A stretch of DNA of 26,124 nt from Rhodocyclaceae bacterium UBA1310 (lineage in GTDB: Bacteria > Pseudomonadota > Gammaproteobacteria > Burkholderiales > Rhodocyclaceae): contig DBTS01000027.1 in assembly GCA_002307175.1 (NCBI GenBank), positions 15,947 to 42,070 of the forward strand. Direction: 5' to 3'. The notes below the pieces were generated by a model that saw nothing but the letters and a program-made list of their open reading frames with translations, made no database searches and was not told where the DNA came from. Positions 6,381 through 14,831 of the stretch are shown here, one piece after another (the stretch's first letter is position 1; each line of letters starts with the position of its first letter). The position numbers and the translations under genes were made by a program.

Positions 6381-8774
6381 CTATATCCGGCCCACGCTGC
6401 GGCTCAGGGCATCCAGCTCGGCCAGCGCGTCGGCAATCTGGCTGGTGCCCTGTGCGGCATCCAGCAATACGCTGGAAATTTCCTTGGTGGCACCTTCCTG
6501 TTCGCCCACAGCATCCGAGATGTTGCGCGAGAGTTCCGCAATCTTGCGCATGATCGCCTCGACGCCGGTGACATTGCCATGCATGCGCTGGGTATTCTCC
6601 TGCACCGTGCCAACGAGGTTACGGATGCTCTCGGAGGCATTCACCGTATTGACCGCCAGGGTCTTTACTTCCTGCGCCACCACGGCAAACCCGCGCCCGG
6701 CTTCGCCAGCCCGTGCAGCCTCGATGGAGGCGTTGAGCGAAAGCATATTGGTCTGCTGCGCAATCGCCGTGATAAGCCCGGTGATCTTGCCGATCTCGTG
6801 AGACTGTGTGTTGAGAACATTGATATCGTTGGCCGCGTGAGAGGAGAGCGCCACGGCATCGTCAATCACCTTGAGCACCTCGCGGACATGGTCCGAAATA
6901 TCCCGGATACTGCCTGCCACCCCTTCCATCGAAGAAGATCCGCCACGCACACTTTCCCTGATATTGTTGGAGTTGCCGGACACCTCGCCAACCTTGCTTT
7001 CCATGCTGTTCAGGGTTTCCTTGAGGGTCTGCCGCAACAGGGTGCCATACAGAGCGCTGGAGAGCTGCACGCGCAGCGATTCGTACAGCGAGCCATCACG
7101 CGAACCCAGCCCGAAAACCACAATCCCGATCTGCGTGGTGTTGAAATGCAGCGGCATGGCGATCAGCGTCTGGCGTTCGCCATTGGCCGCAAGAATGCGC
7201 GGAATGAAATCCACCACCGCCATCCGCTCATCCAGGCGCACCGCACCGCGTGCATTGAAGGCGCTGAGCACACGCAGGCGCTCGGGCAGGGTGGTGTGAT
7301 CCCAGCCCTGGGCTTCCTCGAAAATGCCGAGATAGAGCGCCGGAATGCCCAGCTTAGGCAGATCTGTTTCGAGCAGCTTGACCAAGGCACTCATTTCGTT
7401 TGTGGTGGTCAGCTGCGCCCCGAATTCAGCGATCAGACGTTCCTGCTGCAAAGCCTTGCGGCTTGCTGATTCGCGGGCGCGCGCAGCCGCTTCAAGCAGC
7501 GTGGCGCGGGCCTGATGCCACATATCCTCGCCATGAATCACTGCACCACGCAGCCAGAGGCCGCGCAGCATATGCCGGCGCATCTGCGCAATCGCATTCT
7601 GCAGCAGATCAAGTGGCAGATTCTCGCGCTGGAAGAGTTTTATCGCATCGGTAAGCGCACCGTTGAAGGCCCCCGCATGCTTGCGGAACCAGAACTCTTT
7701 CTGGAAAGCAACAATCAGCGAATCGGCCATCGTCAGCAACACCTCGTCGCGGATTCGATCTTTTTCCAGATGCTCAAGAATCGCATCGGCCATCGCCCGG
7801 CAGGCTGCGGAAGGGCGATAGAAGCCATACGCCGTCAGACGCTTGAAGAGGCGCCGGAACAGCGCAAGCTGCGGCCCCTGGACGCGCATCCCGGAAGCGG
7901 CCGCCTGCACCAGATGCGAGCTGCAGCCGCAGGACTGGCCCACCACCAGGCGCCCGGGCAGCTTTGTGATGGCTGGCGGCCGGCCACCTTCGGCCAGGGT
8001 ATTGAGCACTTCGAGTGCCTTGGCAGCCTGGGCATCGCCAGGCAACGATACGGTGGTGACGGGTGGCGTATTCACCCGCGCGTCAAAATCATCATTGCAG
8101 CCTGTGACCAGAATGTCTTCCGGCACACGAATGCCTCGCCGCTGGAATTCCTGAATGGCGTAAATCGCGATGTTGTCGTTCACGCAGACCACTGCATCGA
8201 AATCCACGCCGGGGCGCAGACGGCGCTCGTCGAGAAACATGCGCACAGCTTCCGTGCCACGCACCCGATCCCAGTTGCCAAATGGCGAAACCAGTTTTTC
8301 GTTGAGTGAGAGCCCGTTATGGCGCAAGGCTTCTGCATAAGCCTGATAGCGCTGCTGTGCCTGCGGGTGCGTTTCCGGCCCACGCACGAACGCCAGCTGC
8401 CGCTTACCATGTACGCGGATAAGGTGCTCGATGAGTTGAAACAGGCCGGCATGGCTATCGTTCATCACTACCGGAAAAGGGGGCATCTCCAGCGTCAGGC
8501 TCACCACGGGCAGCTTGCCCAGGCGGCGGTAGTGCGGGCTGTCGGCCTTGTCACCCTCCACGGAAGCCCAAGTGATGGCCCCCGCGTAGGAATCATTCAC
8601 CAGACCATAAATCTGTGCGCCGGGGTCTTTCCCAAAATAGCCTCCGCGAAACACCACAAGATTCTGATTCTGCTTCTCCGCTGCGCTCAACAGACCGGCA
8701 AATAAGGTTTCAGGGGCGCTGCCTGCCGCTATCTGTCGTGTCAGATAGGCAACCGCTTTCCTTGATATAGCCAC
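6381..8774 (-). CDS. Soluble LacI-type sugar-binding / GAF-like / chemoreceptor fusion
   Basis: A 797-aa protein with three parts. Residues about 1-290 form a LacI/GalR-type ligand-binding domain (Peripla_BP_3-like) with phrases such as GFVCVNDN-like VVCVNDNIAIYAIQEF and RGIRVPEDILVTGCND, but no N-terminal DNA-binding helix-turn-helix. About 290-560 is a helical linker followed by a GAF-like region. About 570-797 is a methyl-accepting chemotaxis signalling domain with the hairpin-tip sequence EAARAGEAGRGFAVV near 685-699. No signal peptide or membrane span is seen, so it should be a cytoplasmic chemoreceptor-like sensor of an internal sugar. The GTG at 8774 was chosen over an upstream TTG because AGGAG lies 6 nt before it and directly abuts the TTG. 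An operator-like motif shared with the pectate lyase lies upstream. No CheA, CheW, CheR or CheB is in the window. Confidence 0.88.
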   Translation of the reverse strand: MAISRKAVAYLTRQIAAGSAPETLFAGLLSAAEKQNQNLVVFRGGYFGKDPGAQIYGLVNDSYAGAITWASVEGDKADSPHYRRLGKLPVVSLTLEMPPFPVVMNDSHAGLFQLIEHLIRVHGKRQLAFVRGPETHPQAQQRYQAYAEALRHNGLSLNEKLVSPFGNWDRVRGTEAVRMFLDERRLRPGVDFDAVVCVNDNIAIYAIQEFQRRGIRVPEDILVTGCNDDFDARVNTPPVTTVSLPGDAQAAKALEVLNTLAEGGRPPAITKLPGRLVVGQSCGCSSHLVQAAASGMRVQGPQLALFRRLFKRLTAYGFYRPSAACRAMADAILEHLEKDRIRDEVLLTMADSLIVAFQKEFWFRKHAGAFNGALTDAIKLFQRENLPLDLLQNAIAQMRRHMLRGLWLRGAVIHGEDMWHQARATLLEAAARARESASRKALQQERLIAEFGAQLTTTNEMSALVKLLETDLPKLGIPALYLGIFEEAQGWDHTTLPERLRVLSAFNARGAVRLDERMAVVDFIPRILAANGERQTLIAMPLHFNTTQIGIVVFGLGSRDGSLYESLRVQLSSALYGTLLRQTLKETLNSMESKVGEVSGNSNNIRESVRGGSSSMEGVAGSIRDISDHVREVLKVIDDAVALSSHAANDINVLNTQSHEIGKITGLITAIAQQTNMLSLNASIEAARAGEAGRGFAVVAQEVKTLAVNTVNASESIRNLVGTVQENTQRMHGNVTGVEAIMRKIAELSRNISDAVGEQEGATKEISSVLLDAAQGTSQIADALAELDALSRSVGRI

Positions 8775-8857
8775 GTTCAACTCCTGTTTTTATGATTCCA
8801 CGCACGGCAATCATTCTTCGCCGCCGATGCGCTTCATTGCTCCTCGTCGGTAACTCA

Positions 8858-8871
8858 TGTCACCGTTCACA
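8858..8871 (-). promoter_or_regulatory. LacI-operator-like motif upstream of the fusion gene
   Basis: The minus strand reads TGTGAACGGTGACA, which matches the pectate lyase site (TGTGAACGGTATCA) at 12 of 14 positions, including the central CG. It is about 85 nt before the GTG start. Its wider dyad symmetry is weaker (5 of 10 pairs). No convincing -10/-35 pair could be placed around it. The rest of 8775-9098 holds only the repeat arm at 9015-9053 and the inverted repeat at 9059-9078. Confidence 0.4.
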
Positions 8872-9014
8872 CATTTACGAACTTCCGGAGTAAAACTAAA
8901 GTGCTAATTAAAACTATTTATATCTACGAAGGTGCACACCCCCCACAGGGCAGCCTCCTTGTCGCCTTTACCAAAACCGGCGCCACGACTCACTCTCGGA
9001 GGTTTAGAATCATT

Positions 9015-9053
9015 CCCGACCACGCCTTCGCAGTAAAATCATGAACAGCTTCT
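9015..9053. repeat. Partial copy of the MITE-like palindromic repeat (one arm)
   Basis: 39 bp that match the right-hand arm of the repeat at 18162-18200 with 2 mismatches, ending in the same CAGCTTCT terminus. The left arm is missing, so this is a truncated or decayed copy. It lies in the intergenic region between the fusion gene and the nitroreductase gene, 45 nt before the latter's start codon. Confidence 0.85.
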
Positions 9054-9058
9054 TACTG

Positions 9059-9078
9059 GGAACGGAGTGCTCCATTCC
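9059..9078 (+). promoter_or_regulatory. Inverted repeat just before the nitroreductase gene
   Basis: 9-bp arms GGAACGGAG / CTCCATTCC (one mismatch) around TG, 20 nt before the start codon. It could be an operator or a leader hairpin. It lies directly after the end of the repeat arm. No regulator gene is nearby. Confidence 0.35.
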
Positions 9079-9098
9079 AACACAGAGAGGAACCCGCA

Positions 9099-9692
9099 AT
9101 GTCTGAACCCCTGCAAGCCGCAGCACTCGACCAGATTCTGCGTAGTGCGCGCACCTTCAACAAATTCCTGCCCCGTGAAATTGATGATGCCACGCTGCGT
9201 GCGCTCTACGATTTGTATAAATGGGGCCCCACCTCGATGAACACCCAGCCGGGCCGTGTCGTATTTGTGCGCAGCGCCGCCGCCAAGGAAAAACTCAAGC
9301 CCGCACTCATGGGCGGGAATGTCGAGAAAACCATGAACGCCCCGGTCACCGCGATCATTGCCTACGATACAGCGTTCTACGAACAGATCCCCACGCAGTT
9401 CCCGGCCAACCCCAACGCCCGCGACATGTTCGCCGGCAATGCAGCACTCGCCGAAGCCACCGCACAGCGCAGCAGCACGCTGCAGGGCGCCTATCTGATC
9501 ATCGCCGCCCGTGCCCTGGGCCTGGACACCGGCGCCATGAGCGGCTTCAATGCTGAAGCCGTCAACACCGCCTTCTTCCCGGATGGCAAATGGAAGGCCA
9601 ACTTCCTTCTCAATATCGGCTATGGCGACGCCACCGGCAACTACCCGCGTGGCCCGCGCCTGGGCTTCGAAGAAGTCATACGCATCGAGTAA
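9099..9692 (+). CDS. Nitroreductase-family oxidoreductase, RutE/HadB type
   Basis: A 197-aa FMN-dependent NAD(P)H oxidoreductase of the nitroreductase superfamily, closest by eye to the malonic semialdehyde reductase RutE / HadB group: SARTFNKFLPREIDD near the start (the Arg-Thr FMN-binding region), KWGPTSMNTQP at about 44-54, GAYLIIAARALGLDTGAMSGF at about 129-149, and C-terminal NFLLNIGYGD. The ATG has an AGAGAGGAA ribosome site. In pyrimidine breakdown RutE reduces malonic semialdehyde, but no other rut gene is present, so the true substrate here is open: an enal, quinone, nitro compound or semialdehyde. It stands alone on the plus strand and is likely cytoplasmic. No terminator was seen after it. 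Confidence 0.9.
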   Translation: MSEPLQAAALDQILRSARTFNKFLPREIDDATLRALYDLYKWGPTSMNTQPGRVVFVRSAAAKEKLKPALMGGNVEKTMNAPVTAIIAYDTAFYEQIPTQFPANPNARDMFAGNAALAEATAQRSSTLQGAYLIIAARALGLDTGAMSGFNAEAVNTAFFPDGKWKANFLLNIGYGDATGNYPRGPRLGFEEVIRIE

Positions 9693-9970
9693 TCCGTCAC
9701 ACAACGTCGTACCGGGCATTCTGCAGAGAAAGAGTGTCCGGTTGCCACCGCGCTACAAAGCAATTCGCCCCTTGCCTCACTGACACAAGCAGTTGATCAG
9801 TGCCAGCGAATCCTGCCCGAGCGCCACAAAATCCAGCTCTTCAATTCCGTAGTGCATGATTAGGATCTTTGCGACGGCCATGGCGTATGGCATCCTTGCA
9901 GTCACCCCGGACACCAAAACCAGCAGGCCAGAATAATTCCTACACAAAAATCCGCCTGCAACAATGGAAT

Positions 9971-10000
9971 TTGCACAACACACAAGCATGCCTGTAGAGT
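9971..10000 (+). promoter_or_regulatory. Weak candidate promoter for the GYF_2 gene array
   Basis: TTGCAC at 9971-9976 and TAGAGT at 9995-10000 with an 18-nt spacer, about 105 nt before the first array gene. This is the best sigma-70-like pair in the 413-nt gap 9693-10105, which otherwise holds no convincing gene on either strand. It is a weak match. Confidence 0.25.
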
Positions 10001-10027
10001 TATGATTGCCATTATTGGACTGGCATC

Positions 10028-10049
10028 GTGTTATGCAATGGCATAGCAC
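10028..10049 (+). promoter_or_regulatory. Inverted repeat in the leader of the GYF_2 array
   Basis: 9-bp arms GTGTTATGC / GCATAGCAC (one mismatch, G-U compatible in RNA) around a 4-nt loop, about 57 nt before the first GYF_2 start codon. A second short repeat, CATGGC / GCCATG, follows at 10050-10071. It could be an operator or a 5' leader structure controlling the array. Confidence 0.35.
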
Positions 10050-10105
10050 CATGGCGGGGAGGGGTGCCATGCAGCCCGGGGAATTACAGATCAGGAATAA
10101 AAATA

Positions 10106-11188
10106 ATGATTGCATGGTGGTATGCCAAAGACGGCAAGCCGGTAGGTCCATACGATTTTGATGCGCTCACGCAGCTCTACCGCGCCGGTACTATCAACGC
10201 GCAAACCCAGCTCTGGCACGAGGGCATGGCTGCCTGGAGTGCGCTGGAGGTGGTGCCGGAGCTGCGCGGCCTGTTCGCCATCGTCACGCCGCCCCAACAA
10301 CAGCCTGCACCCATACCAGTACGCCCGCAGCCTGCACCGCAACCGACGCAATATGCCGCACAGGGCGTACCGCCCCAGGCACAGGTTCAGCCACCGCCGT
10401 ATGCCCGCAGCAATGCAGCACTACAACCGGGAGCAGGTTTCGATCCGCGCACAGCCACATATTCCGCGCCCTATCAACGCCCACAAGGCAACGGGGTTCT
10501 GAAGGCTGTTGGCATTCTCGCAGTACTCTCCGTAGTCGGAATATTTGCGCTGGTGGCTGGCGGCGTGCTGCTCTCTTCGCATGGCGGCAAAAAAGATCCG
10601 GCAAATGCGCAAGGGGGTGAAGCGCCCACCACGCAGACTCAGACGGCAATCATCGCTTCCACGGCAGGCGAGCCCGATGTGTCGCCCGAGGACAATCCAG
10701 CTGCAGCCCAGCCAGTGCTGCAGCCTGCGGCGGCAACCGGTGCGGGCAGCGGCGGGCAGGGCTGGCAGAATCCTGTCACCCATATGTCGGCCAGTATCGA
10801 TCCGATGTGGCGGTATTTCTCCAATGCCAGCAGCAGCGGGCAGACGAACTACATGTTCACGGATGCGGCACAAAAACGGTTGGCGAAGCTTACGGTTGAG
10901 CAGGCGCCAAGGGGAATGAGCTTTCAGGCGTTCATCCAACTCTTCCTGGAAAAAACCGCAAGCCAGATCACTTTCATCGGCACGGGAGACCTCACCAGCA
11001 TTGCCGGGCATCAGGCCTGGGAGATTGATGGGCATATCAAGATGGCCGGAACCCCGCTGACGCACGTTCAGCTCGTCAAGGTGGGTGACAACTGCTGGCA
11101 GATAATGACCGTGCGCCAAGCCGATGACGCAGAGGCCGACAAGCTGTTTGAGCCTCTGCGTGAGCAGCTCTGGCATACCGTGCTCTGA
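10106..11188 (+). CDS. GYF_2-TM-WxNP protein, array member 1
   Basis: 360 aa. Residues 1-53 form a GYF_2 (DUF4339) domain: WWY at 4-6, GP at 14-15, WHEGM at 37-41, W44 and PEL at 51-53. Residues about 60-128 are a Pro/Gln-rich linker, 131-157 one TM helix, about 158-218 a low-complexity Ala/Thr/Pro stalk, and 220-360 a C-terminal domain that opens WQNPVT and ends LREQLWHTV. GYF-type domains bind proline-rich peptides or act as adaptors (family knowledge); the C-terminal domain is unnamed to me. Topology is probably GYF_2 in the cytosol and the C-terminal domain outside the inner membrane. The ATG at 10106 was chosen because every paralogue begins M-x-x-WWY; AGGAAT lies upstream. Its closest relative is member 6 at 16277-17128, alike along the whole C-terminal domain. 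Confidence 0.85.
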   Translation: MIAWWYAKDGKPVGPYDFDALTQLYRAGTINAQTQLWHEGMAAWSALEVVPELRGLFAIVTPPQQQPAPIPVRPQPAPQPTQYAAQGVPPQAQVQPPPYARSNAALQPGAGFDPRTATYSAPYQRPQGNGVLKAVGILAVLSVVGIFALVAGGVLLSSHGGKKDPANAQGGEAPTTQTQTAIIASTAGEPDVSPEDNPAAAQPVLQPAAATGAGSGGQGWQNPVTHMSASIDPMWRYFSNASSSGQTNYMFTDAAQKRLAKLTVEQAPRGMSFQAFIQLFLEKTASQITFIGTGDLTSIAGHQAWEIDGHIKMAGTPLTHVQLVKVGDNCWQIMTVRQADDAEADKLFEPLREQLWHTVL

Positions 11189-11243
11189 GCAGCGCGCAGA
11201 CACGCAGCAGCTTTGGTGGGCAAACTACTTACAGGAATGCAGG

Positions 11244-12749
11244 ATGAACTCCTGGTGGTACGCAGAAAACAGCCAGCCTATCGGGCCGTATGATGTCGTC
11301 GGGCTGCAGCAGCTGTTTGCCGCCGGCACGATAGGCCCGCAAACACAGCTCTGGCGTGAGGGCATGGCAGGCTGGGGCGCGCTTTCGAGCCTACCGGAAC
11401 TGGCCGGGGCGCTCATGCCGCCATCGCTTCCTCCTGTAGCAGCGGCAGTCGCAGGAATGCCCCCCATTTTGAACCCGGCACCGGCATACACGCACGCGAA
11501 CCCGGCCACCACGCCACAGCAAGGCTCTGCGCAGAAGAATAATCCGGGGCAAAGCAGCTATCAGCACGCTCCTGCAGGGAATGAGTATCTGGATGCAGAG
11601 CCCAGTGCCGGCATCTTTCTGCGCTTTCTGGCCCGCACGCTCGATTGCGCACTTGCCGCGCTCCTGGTGCTGCTTGTGCTGGCGGTGATCGGCGTAGTGC
11701 TGGGCGTGATATCTGGTGCCGCCCATGTTGCGCTGCCCGCCCCAGGGGTTGGCATTGTGGCAGTGGCGGGCATGCTGTTTCTGCCCGCCGTGTTGCTGGT
11801 GGATAGCTTCATCTACGGCATCTTCGGTAACACTGCCGGCAAGGCGCTGCTGGGCATTCGCGTGCTGACAGAGGTGGGGGAGCGGCCTGAGTTTTCGGTG
11901 TATCTGGGCCGCAATCTGCATATGTGGCTGCTGGCCTTCGGTCTGGGCCTGCCGATTGTCAACCTTCTGACGATGATCTTTCAGGCGGTGACGGCGGCAG
12001 GTGGTAATCCGGCATCCTACGACGCAAGTGCCGCACGGCAGGTTGTGAAACGGCCGACCGGCATCCTCGCCAGGCTCGTATTCAGTTTTCTCTTCTGTGC
12101 CATCGTGACTATTCCGATTGGATTCTCCATCTACCAGGGCTTCGCACGGCATCGGGCCACACGCCAGATGGCGGAATTGCAGACCCAGCTCGGTGCAGGC
12201 GAAACCCAGACACAGGTTCCTGTACAAGCCCCGGTTGCACGTTCCACGCAAACCCCAGGCTATAACGCCAACACAGTCATCTCCGGCAGGCGCTGGACCA
12301 ATCCGGCGACACACAGAGCCATTCCTCTGGGCGCAGAGTGGCAGATCAGCAACCAGACCGACGCGGACGGCACCCTTACCACGACTCTATCCAATCCACA
12401 GCACGGCGCCAGACTCGCCCTCATGCTGCTGGTGGCAAACCCGCAGGAAGTCGCCTCAATGTCGCTGGATGCCGTGGGGCAACGGGCGCTCCAGAGGGCG
12501 CAGAGCAATCCGTTGCTGCGGTTTTACGACAGCGGGACCAGTTCCACCCTGGCCGGGCACCCATTCTGGCAGGCTGCAGGCGAGAAACAGGGGGAAACAC
12601 CGGGTGAGCCTTCACAGGAATGCTTCATCCAGCTGGTTGAGGCGGATGGAAAACTGTGGTCGATCATGGGAATCAGGCCCCGCACAGACGATCCGCTGGC
12701 TGCTGCGTACCAGCGGCTCTATGCCGATCTGATTGGCACCATCATCTGA
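11244..12749 (+). CDS. GYF_2-RDD-WxNP protein, array member 2
   Basis: 501 aa, the largest member. GYF_2 domain 1-53 (WWY 4-6, WREGM 37-41, PEL 51-53); Pro/Ala/Gln linker to about 118; RDD membrane domain about 121-270 with the family signatures FLARTLD (R131, D134), LLVDSFIYGIFGN and TAGKALLGIRVL; one more TM about 274-296; a juxtamembrane IYQGF (296-300); then a stalk and the C-terminal domain opening WTNPAT at 351. It thus joins the RDD domain of member 7 with the C-terminal domain of the single-TM members. RDD proteins are small membrane proteins of mostly unknown role; some are linked to ion or Na+/H+ transport. ATG 11244 has an ACAGGA site. It starts 55 nt after member 1, consistent with an operon. 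Confidence 0.87.
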   Translation: MNSWWYAENSQPIGPYDVVGLQQLFAAGTIGPQTQLWREGMAGWGALSSLPELAGALMPPSLPPVAAAVAGMPPILNPAPAYTHANPATTPQQGSAQKNNPGQSSYQHAPAGNEYLDAEPSAGIFLRFLARTLDCALAALLVLLVLAVIGVVLGVISGAAHVALPAPGVGIVAVAGMLFLPAVLLVDSFIYGIFGNTAGKALLGIRVLTEVGERPEFSVYLGRNLHMWLLAFGLGLPIVNLLTMIFQAVTAAGGNPASYDASAARQVVKRPTGILARLVFSFLFCAIVTIPIGFSIYQGFARHRATRQMAELQTQLGAGETQTQVPVQAPVARSTQTPGYNANTVISGRRWTNPATHRAIPLGAEWQISNQTDADGTLTTTLSNPQHGARLALMLLVANPQEVASMSLDAVGQRALQRAQSNPLLRFYDSGTSSTLAGHPFWQAAGEKQGETPGEPSQECFIQLVEADGKLWSIMGIRPRTDDPLAAAYQRLYADLIGTII

Positions 12750-12811
12750 CACTGGATGATCTCACCCCATAAGCTGCCATGGGCAGCACAAACCCAGAAA
12801 GAAGCAAAAAA

Positions 12812-13681
12812 ATGATCCAGTGGTGGTACTCGCTGGCCGGGCAAGCGACCGGCCCCTATGACATCGACGGGCTGGCGCAGCTCTTCCGCAGTGGCAGCAT
12901 CAACGCCCAGACGCTGGTGTGGCATGAAGGCATGGGCAGCTGGCAGACCATCGATCAGCTCCCCGAACTGCGTGGCGTGGTCGTGCCGATGCCAGGGCAG
13001 CAGCCGTCGGCAGGCTATCACGCCCCCTCCGGTGCCGCTTATGGCGGTAATAATCAACCCGATTATCATCAGCCAGCCCGCAGCAGCAAGCTCGTCGTAG
13101 TGCTTGCCATCGTGGGCGTTGTCGTTGCAGTGCTTGTGCTGGCTGTCGCTGTGGCGGTCTGGAAAGGCTATTCCAAAGCCCAGGCGCAACGCCTGCAGGC
13201 CTCGCAGCAGCAGGCCGCGCCTGTGGCTGGAACAGCGCAGCCCGCGCAGGTCTGGCAGAACCCCGTTACGCTGCTGCAAGCCTATGTTGATGCGGATTGG
13301 CAGCTCAGCACCGCGCCCGACGCCGCAGGCGCGTGGTACACCTTCGCACAGGCCGACAACAGCGCCGGCATCCTGCTTAAAGCATCGCCCGAGAACGTCA
13401 CCAACACCACGCTCAGAGAGGTCGTGCCTGAAGTTGTCAGCGCGCTCCGCACCCAGGGTTTTGAACTCGATGGGGCAGGGCAGTACACCGAAGACGAAGC
13501 CTTGCCGGGCTGGTTGCTGACAGGCTCCTCCAGCCAATACCCGGGCAAGAAAATCACCATTCAGGTGGTGCAGACCAAGAAAAACTTCTGGATCATCGTC
13601 ACGATCAAGCCCGCCAATTCACCAGGCCATGAGAAAAAACTCCAGAGCCTGCACCGCGCCATCATCAGCACGATTACCTGA
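12812..13681 (+). CDS. GYF_2-TM-WxNP protein, array member 3
   Basis: 289 aa. GYF_2 domain 1-53 (WWY 4-6, GPYD 14-17, WHEGM 37-41, PEL 51-53); short Pro/Gly/Tyr linker; TM about 93-117; the juxtamembrane motif VWKGY at 116-120; a Gln/Ala stalk; and the C-terminal domain opening WQNPVT at 148-153 and ending ISTIT. The start ATG at 12812 is fixed by alignment with its paralogues; its ribosome site is weak (AGAAAGAAG), and an in-frame ATG 11 codons upstream is less likely. It follows member 2 by 62 nt. Probably an inner-membrane protein with a cytosolic head. Function unknown. Confidence 0.84.
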   Translation: MIQWWYSLAGQATGPYDIDGLAQLFRSGSINAQTLVWHEGMGSWQTIDQLPELRGVVVPMPGQQPSAGYHAPSGAAYGGNNQPDYHQPARSSKLVVVLAIVGVVVAVLVLAVAVAVWKGYSKAQAQRLQASQQQAAPVAGTAQPAQVWQNPVTLLQAYVDADWQLSTAPDAAGAWYTFAQADNSAGILLKASPENVTNTTLREVVPEVVSALRTQGFELDGAGQYTEDEALPGWLLTGSSSQYPGKKITIQVVQTKKNFWIIVTIKPANSPGHEKKLQSLHRAIISTIT

Positions 13682-13762
13682 GATAGCAACACAAGACAAG
13701 AGACCGGCCCAGTGTGAAAGATGCACAGTGGCACAACAAACAGATCAGCAGGAGAACACACA

Positions 13763-14728
13763 ATGATTCAATGGTGGTATGCCGACAACGGCACACAGGC
13801 CGGCCCGGTGGATTTCGATGCACTCGGCCAATTGATGCACAGCGGCAAGATCAACGCCGACACACTGGTCTGGCATGAAGGTATGGGCGGCTGGCAAGCT
13901 ATCGGCAGCCTGCCTGAACTGCAGGGCCTGCTGCAACCCCGCAGGCCACAGCCACCTGCGCCTGCACCGGTCAGCATGCCCAGCCCGCCTGTGTCTGCAC
14001 GCCCGGTGTATCAGGCGGCACCCCAGGCAGATCAGTACGCACCGGTACCCAAACAGGGCATGAGTACCGGGCTAAAGATCGTTATCGGGCTGGTATGTGC
14101 GTTTGTGGGCGTCTTTTTGTTGATTATGGTGATCAGCTTCGGCTATGGCATCTGGAAAGGCTTCAATGACGCCAAGCATGCGGATGAACAGCGGCATGCG
14201 GCAAGCCAGCAGCAGCCTGCCACCACAACGCCTCCCCAAACAAATACGTATGTAGCATCGCCAACCGCAGGTACCGGAAACAGCCAGACGTGGCGGAATC
14301 CGATCACCAATCTGACAGTGGCTATTCCAGATGGCTGGATTGAGGAGGACATCACCAGTTCCAGTTCTGGTGCAAAGTTTGCGCGATGGTTCAGTCGCAA
14401 GGATGAACGCTCTTCTATTGGCATCAGTGAAGACGAGGCTTGCCTGGGTGAGAACGGGTTTGATAGTGATGTCAATGCCACCCGATCGACGCTGGGGAAG
14501 CAAAATGATTTTCTGGAACCGGAGAAGGTTTCTCACGTAGGTGAGATCGATATGTGGGAGGCTCACCTCAAGGACAAAAACGCATTTAACAAGCGCGAGT
14601 ACGATCAACTATTGCGTATCGGCAACCGGCAGTGCTGGTGTATCTCTGCGTTCTATAACCTTGCCGACCCGGAGGGAGAAGCACATGTCAATACTTTGCG
14701 TGCCCAGCTCTTGCAGACAATGCGATGA
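13763..14728 (+). CDS. GYF_2-TM-WxNP protein, array member 4
   Basis: 321 aa. GYF_2 domain 1-53, nearly identical to that of member 3 (both begin MIQWWY and share the WHEGMG stretch); Pro-rich linker about 58-100; TM about 104-130; juxtamembrane IWKGF at 130-134; Gln/Thr/Pro stalk; C-terminal domain opening WRNPIT at 177-182, followed by a signature IPDGW. The C-terminal domain is the most diverged of the set: it has three Cys (one in DEACLGENGF, two in RQCWC) and looks less GC-rich than its neighbours, so it may have a different origin or faster evolution. ATG 13763 has a good AGGAG site. It lies 81 nt after member 3. Confidence 0.84.
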   Translation: MIQWWYADNGTQAGPVDFDALGQLMHSGKINADTLVWHEGMGGWQAIGSLPELQGLLQPRRPQPPAPAPVSMPSPPVSARPVYQAAPQADQYAPVPKQGMSTGLKIVIGLVCAFVGVFLLIMVISFGYGIWKGFNDAKHADEQRHAASQQQPATTTPPQTNTYVASPTAGTGNSQTWRNPITNLTVAIPDGWIEEDITSSSSGAKFARWFSRKDERSSIGISEDEACLGENGFDSDVNATRSTLGKQNDFLEPEKVSHVGEIDMWEAHLKDKNAFNKREYDQLLRIGNRQCWCISAFYNLADPEGEAHVNTLRAQLLQTMR

Positions 14729-14831
14729 CCCCACGGCGGGCTGATTGTTTGCACCTGAATGATGACGAAATGACGCGCTCTGGAATGAAGTACCGCCCGA
14801 AATCCGGTTTTTTGCATAAATGGGGCCTCGC

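Noticed and set aside
6243..7469. 408-aa open frame on the plus strand opposite the chemoreceptor fusion
   Set aside because: Mirrors the codon structure of the real gene and shows no recognisable fold or ribosome site.
8812..8838. Eight-codon ORF (MKRIGGEE) in the leader of the chemoreceptor fusion, as a possible leader peptide
   Set aside because: The ribosome site is too close to the ATG, and there is no terminator/antiterminator pair to suggest attenuation.
9039..9719. 226-aa frame antisense to the nitroreductase
   Set aside because: Gly/Val-rich antisense shadow; the plus-strand nitroreductase motifs are unambiguous.
9777..9893. Possible 38-aa ORF on the minus strand (starts MPYAMAVAKI) in the gap before the GYF_2 array
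   Set aside because: Its last part looks protein-like, but the ribosome site is poor and there is no supporting context; could be a relic.
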